Shown: positions 1 to 6,586 of the stretch, in pieces | Numbering within the stretch: the stretch's first letter is position 1 | How the letters are laid out: the number at the start of each line of letters is the position of its first letter | Source of the DNA: Candidatus Poseidoniaceae archaeon | Lineage (GTDB): Archaea; Thermoplasmatota; Poseidoniia; Poseidoniales; Poseidoniaceae | NCBI GenBank assembly: GCA_013329295.1 | Contig: DUKP01000073.1 | Location: 1 to 6,611, forward strand | Reading direction: 5' to 3' | DNA length: 6,611 nt | Notes under the pieces: generated by a model | Seen by the model: the letters and a program-made list of their open reading frames with translations, nothing else | Told to the model about the DNA's origin: nothing | Databases searched by the model: none | Position numbers and translations under genes: made by a program

Positions 1-3000
1 TCGCAATCATGTCTGTATCAAGTTCAACTACACAAGTACCATCAATAGATTGCCTCCACCAATCAATAGTTTCTGAAGTAATGCCCCAACTAACGGTTGT
101 CTCGTTATTTGGACCAAGTTGTACAATTGGATCGACTTGAGTATTAACAGTAGAGCCTGAACATTCTAGAGAGGCGGTAAAGAACAAGGCTAGTGCAGTT
201 CCATCATTACGGATTTTAGCACTTATTGTTGCATCTGTGCCTTCTTCCATAGTACCAGAACTTATCCATACTTCACTAACACTAGGGTCAGCGAAGACAT
301 CTAACTGGAAAGTAAATGTTGACTCATTGAATACGGTATATCCACTATTTTCTGTTGGATGGAATAGTCTGAATGTTAAGTCCCAACCATCCTCAGTAAT
401 GATATTTGGACGATTTGGTGCGTCAACAATAATAGTTAGCGGATTACTAACATCCCAAGCCTCTCTAGTTGGAAGTTGAATCCTTGATTCGGCACCTGCT
501 GAACCGCTGCCACAGTCCTCTGGCGATAGAGACAATGGTACCGATGTAGATTCATCGACAACAAGTGTAAATGACCATGGGTACAGTGATTCATCTAAAC
601 CGGCTGAACTGAAATCAAATAATCGCTCTGCAGCGCACAACTCAAGTTCATAGGCAACGGCATTAGATGCGCCAATAGGAATGTGTGAATACGTGATTTC
701 TACCGTCATTGGACCATCTGTTTCATCTGGTTTAAGGTCAATATCGCTCGGCTCAAAGAATCTTGACATTTTAAGCGTTGAATTGAGGAATCCTTCGCCA
801 TCTATTCCAACATCCTGTGGAGTTAAGTGAACTGAAAGGAGCGCATATAATCCAAGGTCTGGGCTTATTTCTTCAGCGCTGACAACAAATTGGAATGAGA
901 TATTTTGACCTACTGGCATGAACAGACTTGTGGGTGCTCCGGATTGAAGCATCCAATCACTACTCTCGATTACTCCGCCGGGTTTATTTATTTCATACGT
1001 CAAATCTACAGTAACGTCTCTGTTACCCATGTTTATGACAGTAGCTTCAAATGTTCTATTCCAATATCTATGATACAACATTTCATCTTCCCATTCTACC
1101 ACGTCAAGAATAAACATTGGCGAGATTAGCATTCTAACTACTGCCACGCCTGCGGTAAGTTCTGTAGCAGGGTCAACCAAGCGAATGGTCAAATTATGAA
1201 CAGAACCATCGTTAAGAGAAATACCTTCACCAAGTTCAGGAACAGAAACAGTCACACTACCTTGTATTTCCTCATCTATTGGCAGAGTCATTGATTGAGA
1301 GGCTGGAACTACTACCCAGCCTCCATCAACTGCTACTTCTACATCGAAAGTTTCCTCAAGGTTCCCAGAGTTAGTTACAGTGAAGTTGACAACTTGGTCT
1401 TGACCAGGAAGCACGCCAATTTGGAATGGTGCATCGATACTTAGATCTCTTTGCTCACTTACGTTTGCAATGATATCGGCACTCATATTGACGCCAGTTT
1501 CAGTTGAAACCCAAAGCGTTGATTTGTAAAAACCATCAGAATCTGCATCATTTGTGGCAGATAGTCGAACTTTTACTGAATCAGTATATCCGGGTGCTAT
1601 CAAAATTTGATTAGGACTCTCAAGTGTAAAATCAACCTCACCTGCGAGAGAATCGTCTAGCCACAAAGAATAGATTGTCGGAGTATTTCCTGTATTTGTT
1701 ACGTAAACTCTAGTAAGCGGAGTTTCAGCTAAAGTTGTGTTGATATCTACTAATTGACTGGTAGGAGAAAGTGAAGCATTAACATACGGTCCAACTCTTA
1801 TCGAAACGGGAACTATATCGATTAGTAACCCTGATGTACTATCTTCAATCTTGATATTTACATCTTGAATAGAGTAAGCCGCTGCTTGCGGGTCTGTTGC
1901 CACATTCAACACAAAGTCGCGCATGTGCAAGTTTCCACTATCTGGGTAGTCTGCTACATCAGCTGACAAATCAAGTATAGTATCGCCGCCTGAGCCAGCG
2001 GTGTTTATTGATGTAACCCAACCATCTGGCAAATCATCCATTATTGACAATCTATACGAGGTTAAATCGTTACCAGTATTTTCCAGCAGGAGTGGGATAG
2101 CAGTAGTCTCGCCGAGTGGGACATCAAATGGACCTTTGTCTACTATATCTGCTCCTTGAATTGAAGGAATATTTATCGATATATTACGCTCAATCGAAGT
2201 AGTAACCAAGTTAGGAATCAAAGGTGGAGTTGGTATCGATGCAACGACTGGAACACTCAAAACTCCTGCTAACGGATAATCGGCATCTGGACCTTGAACG
2301 CCTAATGCGCCAATCTTAGTACTACCCAATGACATTGCAAGAAGTGATTCGTTAGAAACACTCGCGTTCCATCTAGTAATTTCACTAAATCCGCCGCTAT
2401 TAGTTGGAGTGAAGGACAAGTTGCCCGTTTCGATTAATCCATCAACGGTAGCTATCAAGGGATTATTTAGATTATGTCGTACTTCAATATCCATGTGCCT
2501 AAATATTTCAACGCCATTACCATTCTTTGCTGCTATTACATCATCTACTGTGAGTTCAATGGTTTCTTCCTCTAAACCTGGATCTACAACGATAACAGGT
2601 GCAACTTCTAATGGAGTACTAGCAGTGACTGGGATACCGCCATTAGATGGTATTGCTTGAACCCATACACTCAAAGTATCCGCTTCTTTGTTATGATCGG
2701 CGATATCATTAGGCATTTTGATTGGCGGAACGGTGATGTTTACTGAAAATGTTGCAACCTCTCCCAGATCCAAAATTGCAGTCGTAGTAGCACCTAACCT
2801 AACACTCCATCTACTTGATGTTGTAGAAAAACCAGCAATGAGGTCATAAGAGCCTTTGGCATTACCATCGTTTTCAATCGTGGCATTAAATCCTACTTCA
2901 TCGCCAGGGACTACAAGTTGTGTTGTGGCTGGCATATCTAGGATTGCAATGTATGACTCACCTGCCATCACCATGGTTGAAGCCGTAAGGGAATATCTTG

Positions 3001-4021
3001 GAACGGTTGGATCATTCACTGAAGTCAGCGTCAAAACAATAGTGTCAATATCTGTTCTAGCTGCATTCAAAGGCACTGAAACTTCAACTTGAATGCTAAT
3101 AGTGACTCCGGGAGAAAAACTGGTTGTTTGTTGGGTATTTAATGTCATATCGGCCCAACCTTGAGTAGAAGTAATGCCGATATCGAAGAAATCGTCTTGT
3201 GAACCAGTATTGGTAAGCCAGTAATTTAGAGTTGTAACCAAGCCGGGCTCGGTGGTTCTATCTGCTGGAGAAGATAGTGTGGCCGAATACTCAGAGAACC
3301 TAACGGTAGTCGTGCTTATGACATGCGTGTCCGTCCAGCCACCAGTTCCAATGAAAACAACAGAAGCGGTAAGAGTCCAAATACCGGTTAGCACAGAACC
3401 ATCAAAGTTTATACTACCATTAGATGGAATCGGGCCGACATGAAGTGAACCTGGGTCAATAAAAATCTCACCTGTTTCAAAATTGTGAGTTATTGCGGGG
3501 TCTGTTGGATCTTCAAATAGCAATTTGAAGTTTGCCGTAATTGTTTCTACGCCGTCGTTCTGAACTGTTGCGTTAATTGGAGTAATACCATTATCAATTA
3601 CGGCCTCAGTTTGTCCGGCCTCTGGTGATGGAATAGTGGAGCTTAGTACTGTACCTACTAGATAACGTGGAGCGCTTCTAACGTCAAAATCAAGCCTCCA
3701 CTCATTATTACCAGAGTTTGTATCTGACAATGAGAACGTTTCAGCATAAAGGCTCTGACCGTTACCCGGAGAAGCAGTCCAATCAATCAAAACAGGAATG
3801 TGAGAGGTGCCCGGTGAAATTGGACCAACTTCAATTGCAGAAACTAAAGTCTTAGCCGATGATGATGAACCTTGGTGATATAATGAAACAACGACTGTCC
3901 CTGCTGCTGAACCAGTATTTGAAACAACTATTCTAGCTACATGTGTCGCGTTCTCAACATAGATGTTGACACCGTCTTTAACTGAACCAGCGCCATCCAA
4001 TACGAAATTTGTGACACTAAA
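1..4021 (-). repeat. Protein-level tandem array of about 110-residue Ig-like repeats
   Basis: The coding sequence from residue 43 onward reads as a string of divergent beta-sandwich repeats. The clearest are residues 43-155 and 185-280 (CARDB-like), 298-380, 408-480, 675-780, 800-880, 905-1000 and 1020-1120 (NEW3-like), and 1295-1382 (CARDB-like, incomplete). Examples of the turn are SNTGSA, TNTGSQ, ENDGNA, ENTGND, TNTGNT and TNSGNL. Residues 485-670 and 1140-1290 are beta-rich but fit the repeat less well. Nucleotide identity between repeats is not obvious by eye, so this is an old, diverged duplication and not a recent DNA repeat. Confidence 0.75.
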
Positions 4022-4147
4022 ATCAGGTGATGCCCTGGCTGATGTTGTTGCTTCAGATGATGCAAACGGCGTTGCCATAGGCGTCACAAACATAACTAAC
4101 AGCATGACTGCTATCGCTGTTTTACCACGGTTAAGCAGAAACTCCAC
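1..4147 (-). CDS. Giant secreted/surface protein with tandem NEW3/CARDB-like Ig-fold repeats (C-terminus beyond window)
   Basis: The minus-strand frame is open without interruption from GTG at 4147-4145 to base 2, giving 1382 codons with no stop, so the gene is intact here but truncated by the window edge. A signal peptide occupies about residues 1-29. At least ten beta-rich repeats follow, each carrying an N-x-G turn: Asn 77, 197, 313, 426, 583, 690, 818, 926, 1039 and 1314. Most are spaced 107-128 residues apart. Several repeats have the NEW3 (alpha-galactosidase-associated) or CARDB layout: PG-x-n, hydrophobic strand, N[TDS]G[NS], a GW, then a further PG or V-x-P. There are about 20 N-x-S/T sequons. 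The only cysteines are 1171, 1212, 1329 and 1372. No catalytic domain is visible. By family knowledge such arrays act as extracellular adhesion, stalk or scaffold modules; the specific ligand and the anchoring mode are unknown. The start could instead be CTG at 4138. Reading frame is very secure, fold good, role weak. Confidence 0.9.
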   Translation of the reverse strand, partial: MEFLLNRGKTAIAVMLLVMFVTPMATPFASSEATTSARASPDFSVTNFVLDGAGSVKDGVNIYVENATHVARIVVSNTGSAAGTVVVSLYHQGSSSSAKTLVSAIEVGPISPGTSHIPVLIDWTASPGNGQSLYAETFSLSDTNSGNNEWRLDFDVRSAPRYLVGTVLSSTIPSPEAGQTEAVIDNGITPINATVQNDGVETITANFKLLFEDPTDPAITHNFETGEIFIDPGSLHVGPIPSNGSINFDGSVLTGIWTLTASVVFIGTGGWTDTHVISTTTVRFSEYSATLSSPADRTTEPGLVTTLNYWLTNTGSQDDFFDIGITSTQGWADMTLNTQQTTSFSPGVTISIQVEVSVPLNAARTDIDTIVLTLTSVNDPTVPRYSLTASTMVMAGESYIAILDMPATTQLVVPGDEVGFNATIENDGNAKGSYDLIAGFSTTSSRWSVRLGATTTAILDLGEVATFSVNITVPPIKMPNDIADHNKEADTLSVWVQAIPSNGGIPVTASTPLEVAPVIVVDPGLEEETIELTVDDVIAAKNGNGVEIFRHMDIEVRHNLNNPLIATVDGLIETGNLSFTPTNSGGFSEITRWNASVSNESLLAMSLGSTKIGALGVQGPDADYPLAGVLSVPVVASIPTPPLIPNLVTTSIERNISINIPSIQGADIVDKGPFDVPLGETTAIPLLLENTGNDLTSYRLSIMDDLPDGWVTSINTAGSGGDTILDLSADVADYPDSGNLHMRDFVLNVATDPQAAAYSIQDVNIKIEDSTSGLLIDIVPVSIRVGPYVNASLSPTSQLVDINTTLAETPLTRVYVTNTGNTPTIYSLWLDDSLAGEVDFTLESPNQILIAPGYTDSVKVRLSATNDADSDGFYKSTLWVSTETGVNMSADIIANVSEQRDLSIDAPFQIGVLPGQDQVVNFTVTNSGNLEETFDVEVAVDGGWVVVPASQSMTLPIDEEIQGSVTVSVPELGEGISLNDGSVHNLTIRLVDPATELTAGVAVVRMLISPMFILDVVEWEDEMLYHRYWNRTFEATVINMGNRDVTVDLTYEINKPGGVIESSDWMLQSGAPTSLFMPVGQNISFQFVVSAEEISPDLGLYALLSVHLTPQDVGIDGEGFLNSTLKMSRFFEPSDIDLKPDETDGPMTVEITYSHIPIGASNAVAYELELCAAERLFDFSSAGLDESLYPWSFTLVVDESTSVPLSLSPEDCGSGSAGAESRIQLPTREAWDVSNPLTIIVDAPNRPNIITEDGWDLTFRLFHPTENSGYTVFNESTFTFQLDVFADPSVSEVWISSGTMEEGTDATISAKIRNDGTALALFFTASLECSGSTVNTQVDPIVQLGPNNETTVSWGITSETIDWWRQSIDGTCVVELDTDMIA
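4061..4147 (-). other. Signal peptide of the giant repeat protein
   Basis: Counting from GTG 4147, the first 29 residues have an n-region with Arg7 and Lys9, a hydrophobic core at residues 11-21 (AIAVMLLVMFV) and a small-residue c-region ending TPFA before SSEATTSA. This is a Sec-type signal peptide architecture. There is no lipobox cysteine, so lipoprotein processing is not supported. No twin-arginine motif is present. The exact cleavage point is uncertain: after Ala29 or after Ala33 are both plausible. If translation starts at CTG 4138 the peptide is three residues shorter and has a more typical n-region. Confidence 0.8.
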
Positions 4148-4571
4148 CTCCTCCTTTAGGAGCTTCGAAACTATCGATATTGACCTTCTTACCCTGTTTC
4201 CTCCACTGAGCAAGTAATTGCTCAAGAAGGCGTTCGTGATCCCTATCGCTGATTCCTAAACGGCGCCTTTCTTCCCACAACAGTAGTTGCTCTGTCTTGC
4301 TTAAGAGTGCATCTCTTAGATACAACTCCAATGTCCTTCGATAAGCATCGCGGTCTGAAATCGCATAGACAATTGTATCATCGTCAACGAATTGATCAGC
4401 ACGATGTTGAATGATGTTGCCGAGAGTCAATGCCTCATCATAAGAAATTAGTCGCTTATCCAATTCTGCTTGGATTGTAGAGGCCGCTTCTTGGAGTTCA
4501 TATTTGCCTGGAGCGCGTTGAATCTTCTTCAGAAACTTTCGGGCTCGACGAGACAGACGTAGCCCTACCAT
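4131..4571 (-). CDS. Small basic helical protein of unknown function, coupled to the giant repeat-protein gene
   Basis: The product is 146 residues if started at the ATG at 4571-4569 (MVGLRLSRRARKF). A TTG ten codons further up, at 4601, is possible but weaker. I do not recognise a family. The N-terminus is strongly basic (RLSRRARKFLKK) and the rest is predicted helical and charged. No signal peptide, membrane segment or cysteine is present from this start. A C-terminal segment, EERRRLGISDRDHERLLEQL, vaguely resembles the helix-turn-helix pattern seen in TerB-like or EF-hand-like helical domains, but no calcium-loop or metal motif is evident. The protein ends in KGGGGVSA, a glycine run encoded by the ribosome binding site of the next gene. 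Its stop overlaps the start of the giant gene, implying co-expression. It is presumably cytoplasmic, with a possible accessory role in expression or export of the giant protein (inference only). Confidence 0.75.
   Translation of the reverse strand: MVGLRLSRRARKFLKKIQRAPGKYELQEAASTIQAELDKRLISYDEALTLGNIIQHRADQFVDDDTIVYAISDRDAYRRTLELYLRDALLSKTEQLLLWEERRRLGISDRDHERLLEQLLAQWRKQGKKVNIDSFEAPKGGGGVSA
4139..4157 (-). promoter_or_regulatory. Shine-Dalgarno region of the giant gene, inside the upstream gene
   Basis: On the minus strand the bases AAAGGAGGAGGTGGAG lie at 4157-4142. The GGAGG at 4151-4147 sits 8 bases before a CTG at 4138, which is an ideal spacing. The same motif is only 1-2 bases from, or overlaps, the GTG at 4147, which is too close for normal initiation. 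The motif lies within the last codons of the upstream gene, whose stop is at 4133-4131, so ribosomes finishing that gene can re-initiate here. The strength of the motif makes a start near this point secure; which codon is used is open. Confidence 0.7.
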
Positions 4572-4782
4572 AGCCACGGGTTGTACAAGGCAGTTATTCA
4601 AAGAATCGGTTGCTTAGGGGGCTTTAAGTCGTAATGAATGGTTTTTCATTCAAAGTGCATAAAAGGCTCACTAAGCCACATTTTTGCCATAAATTTTAAC
4701 GAATTTAGACATAAATATCGGATTTTTCACAAAAATATGCCAAAATGCAATAATTCATCAATAGTATCGGATAGGTTTGTGC
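4572..4782. promoter_or_regulatory. AT-rich divergent intergenic region with promoters for both directions
   Basis: These 211 bases separate the minus-strand pair from the plus-strand cluster and contain no convincing gene. The part from about 4681 to 4765 is very AT-rich. For the plus strand, ATAAATAT at 4711-4718 and AATAATTC near 4749-4756 are TATA-like; the latter lies about 30 bases before the ATG at 4783, compatible with a very short or absent leader. For the minus strand, TTAAAG (4627-4622) lies about 50 bases before the ATG at 4571. Positions of TATA elements are inferred from spacing only. Confidence 0.5.
4635..4652. other. Small hairpin in the divergent intergenic region
   Basis: TGAATG at 4635-4640 pairs perfectly with CATTCA at 4647-4652 around a six-base loop GTTTTT. 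A weaker GGCT/AGCC pair with a five-base loop follows at 4665-4677. Such short inverted repeats could be an operator half-site pair or chance. There is no T-run placing them as a terminator for either gene set, since both flanking genes point away. Confidence 0.3.
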
Positions 4783-5265
4783 ATGAGCGATGTAATTAAT
4801 CTCGAAGTTGGCCAGGCCGCACCCAAATTTTCATGTCTAGATTCTAGTGGAGAAAAGCATTCTTTAGAACAATATATGAAAGATGGAAAAACAGTAATTT
4901 TGTATTTCTATCCAAAAGATTCTACTCCAGGATGTACTAATCAAGCTTGTGACTTTAGAGATTCTATGTCGCGTTTGAATAACGGCGACTACGTTGTACT
5001 TGGAGTGTCAAAGGATTCTGCTAAATCACATGATAAATTCATTGCTAAGCAGGACCTTAACTTCCCATTATTGATGGATGAAGATACTTCACTGCATGAA
5101 TTGTATGGTACTTGGAGAGAAAAGAGCATGTATGGAAGAACCTACATGGGAACTTCACGATCTACCTTCGTAATTGGCAGTGATGGCAATCTGAAATGGG
5201 TTGGATATGGCGTAAGAGCGAAAGGCCATGTTGAAAAATTAATTACTGAACTTGGCATTGCGTGA
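4783..5265 (+). CDS. bcp: Bcp-type peroxiredoxin (thioredoxin-dependent thiol peroxidase)
   Basis: The product is 160 residues, the usual length for the Bcp/PrxQ class of the AhpC/TSA family. It reduces hydrogen peroxide and organic hydroperoxides, taking electrons from thioredoxin-like partners in the cytoplasm. The diagnostic active-site stretch FYPKDSTPGCTNQACDFRD is complete: Thr48, Pro49 and the peroxidatic Cys51, with the likely resolving Cys56 in the C-x4-C arrangement of atypical two-cysteine Bcp enzymes. The conserved active-site Arg is probably Arg126 in SRSTFVIG. Downstream GVSKDS and NFPLLMDED also match the fold. I start at ATG 4783 because the family N-terminus fits MSDVINLEVGQAAPKF and the TTG at 4777 adds only two residues. 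No strong SD precedes it. It is the first gene of a three-gene cluster. Function is highly secure. Confidence 0.97.
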   Translation: MSDVINLEVGQAAPKFSCLDSSGEKHSLEQYMKDGKTVILYFYPKDSTPGCTNQACDFRDSMSRLNNGDYVVLGVSKDSAKSHDKFIAKQDLNFPLLMDEDTSLHELYGTWREKSMYGRTYMGTSRSTFVIGSDGNLKWVGYGVRAKGHVEKLITELGIA

Positions 5266-5274
5266 GGCGATAAT

Positions 5275-5745
5275 TTGTCGAGTGGCTTCTCTCCTAATGA
5301 AAGGATTGAGTTGCCAAACAACAGTGTTGCTTGGTCACCATGTGCAATTGGAACAGGTTTGAATATTGGAAGTGATTGTTCTATTGGTGCTTTAGCTCAT
5401 GTTGGCAGAGATGTAACTATAGGAGACAGGTGCCGAATACAAGGTGGCGCCTATATCGCTGATCGCTGTATTTTAGGTGATGAAGTATTCATTGGACCTA
5501 ATGCTACATTACTGAATGATCGCTATCCTCCATCGGGCAATAAACAATTATGGCAACCAATTACAGTTGGCCACAATTCAGTTATTGGAGGAGGTGCAAC
5601 AATAATACCAGGGTGTAATATTGGCCAAAATTCAGTTCTGGCTGCTGGTGCAGTATTAACAAAATCCTTGCCAAATGACGAAGTTTGGGCAGGCAATCCT
5701 GCGACCTATTTGATGACAAGAGAAGAATATGATGCCAAGCGCTAA
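5275..5745 (+). CDS. Left-handed beta-helix (hexapeptide repeat) acyltransferase, probable sugar N- or O-acetyltransferase
   Basis: The product is 156 residues and is built almost entirely of [IV]G-x4 hexapeptide turns: CAIGTGLNIGSDCSIG at about 23-38, then VGRDVTIGDRCRIQ and onward to about 79, interrupted by a loop at 80-95 containing NDRYPPS, then VGHNSVIGGGATIIPGCNIG to about 127. The C-terminal AGNPATYL is the classical end of sugar acetyltransferases. The order, with VFIGPN, an ND-x-YP loop and W-x-P, resembles the WbpD/FdtC-type group that acetylate amino groups of nucleotide-linked sugars using acetyl-CoA, usually as trimers. Substrate is not determinable here. Start is TTG at 5275: GAGG at 5264-5267, overlapping the stop of the peroxiredoxin gene, sits 7 bases before it, and no ATG occurs until the last residues. 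Spacing to the peroxiredoxin gene is 9 bases, so co-transcription and coupled translation are likely. Confidence 0.92.
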   Translation: MSSGFSPNERIELPNNSVAWSPCAIGTGLNIGSDCSIGALAHVGRDVTIGDRCRIQGGAYIADRCILGDEVFIGPNATLLNDRYPPSGNKQLWQPITVGHNSVIGGGATIIPGCNIGQNSVLAAGAVLTKSLPNDEVWAGNPATYLMTREEYDAKR

Positions 5746-5761
5746 TTATATTGGAATAACT

Positions 5762-5770
5762 GGAGGTGAT
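5762..5770 (+). promoter_or_regulatory. Near-perfect Shine-Dalgarno for the flavin-reductase-like gene
   Basis: GGAGGTGAT is fully complementary to the 16S rRNA 3' end and lies with its GGAGG 7 bases before the ATG at 5774, fixing that start. A TATA-like TTATAT at 5747-5752 lies about 25 bases before the ATG, which would give a transcript without the SD, so this AT stretch is more likely incidental and the gene is probably read from the upstream promoter. Confidence 0.85.
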
Positions 5771-5773
5771 TAG

Positions 5774-6586
5774 ATGGATAGAAAAGCTGTTGTTGCAGAC
5801 TTCCTCAGGAAATGTATTGATTATGCAAATGATTCGATAACAAGAAAGAGAGAACGCGGTGAAAATGAACTAATCCCTGCTTGGCAAACATACATCGAAT
5901 TTACCCAACATGCAATCGATGAAATCCATACAGGGAAACTTGACGCATGGTTCGAAAGAAAATCCAGACCAAATCTAAGTAGCCCTAAGCGCATTGATAT
6001 AATGGAAATGGACCATAAAGAACGTTCTGCTTGGTTGGCAGGAATCGTCTCTCCACGTCCATTGATTCTTGCTTCGACAATTGATGAGAACGGTATCAAA
6101 AATCTCGCTCCGCTTACATCTGTAATGGGCGTATCTAACACTCCTCCGCTATTTATCGCATCATTTAGTAGAAACAAACACAAGCAATACCGAGGGACTT
6201 TACTAAATATGCGCCAGACCGGTAAAGCAATTCTTCATGTAATGCCAAGTACTTTACAAGCAGTTGATTGGATTGATATGGCGGGCAGTCCAATCTCGAC
6301 AGAAGAAAGCGAATGGGATCTTATTGATGTCACACCAAATGATGACGAAGATATGTTAATCCAACAAGCGATTGCTGCAATTGAAGTAGAACTTGTTGAA
6401 GAAAAAGAATTGCCAAATGCTGTTGCAAGACTTGCAGTCATGAAAGTAACTCACATCTGGACTTCGAGCGATAATATTCCTGAAACGGGATTAGATGTCT
6501 TGACACAACATGGCATGGACAATATCATGGCAGCACCAAACGGATGGTCAAAAAAAGTAGACAAGCATTATGGAACTAAAGATTGA
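5774..6586 (+). CDS. Flavin-reductase-like FMN-binding split-barrel protein with N-terminal extension
   Basis: The product is 270 residues. From about residue 86 to 205 it matches the flavin reductase-like split-barrel family: LAGIVSPRPLILASTIDENG, then NLAPLTSVMGVSNTPPLFIASF, then GTLLNMRQTGKAILHV, followed by the usual AGSPISTEESEWDL region. Family members bind FMN, often as dimers, and serve as NAD(P)H:flavin oxidoreductases or as FMN-dependent enzymes of other function. Residues likely to line the FMN site are around Asn110-Ser116 and Thr149-Lys151, by analogy. Residues 1-80 are a helical, charged extension with Trp37, Tyr40 and a GKLDAWFE segment, not part of the core family and of unknown role. 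The C-terminal 60 residues are typical for the longer family members. There is no signal peptide, so it is cytoplasmic. It lies 28 bases after the acyltransferase gene and probably closes the cluster. Exact substrate is not assignable. Confidence 0.9.
   Translation: MDRKAVVADFLRKCIDYANDSITRKRERGENELIPAWQTYIEFTQHAIDEIHTGKLDAWFERKSRPNLSSPKRIDIMEMDHKERSAWLAGIVSPRPLILASTIDENGIKNLAPLTSVMGVSNTPPLFIASFSRNKHKQYRGTLLNMRQTGKAILHVMPSTLQAVDWIDMAGSPISTEESEWDLIDVTPNDDEDMLIQQAIAAIEVELVEEKELPNAVARLAVMKVTHIWTSSDNIPETGLDVLTQHGMDNIMAAPNGWSKKVDKHYGTKD

Noticed and set aside
1..4147. Recent DNA-level tandem repeats or a frameshifted pseudogene in the left region
   Set aside because: Complete translation shows no stop or frame change, and the protein repeats are too diverged to show nucleotide repetition by eye.
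237..4217. Several short plus-strand open frames (63-84 codons) opposite the giant gene
   Set aside because: They lie antisense to a continuous 1382-codon frame, have low-complexity shadow translations, no SD and no recognisable domains.
4572..4601. TTG start at 4601 for the small helical protein
   Set aside because: The ATG at 4571 begins a conventional basic N-terminus; the extra ten codons have no SD and reach into the promoter region.
4681..4765. Possible CRISPR-like or iteron repeats in the AT-rich intergenic stretch
   Set aside because: Only short A/T-rich similarities such as ATATGCCAAAATGC and GCCATAAA occur, without regular spacing or length.
4777..4782. TTG start two codons before the peroxiredoxin ATG
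   Set aside because: It adds only Met-Cys, has no better SD, and the ATG at 4783 matches the family N-terminus.
5821..6441. Minus-strand open frames of 120 and 68 codons
   Set aside because: They are antisense to the well-supported flavin-reductase-like gene and show no domain or ribosome binding site.
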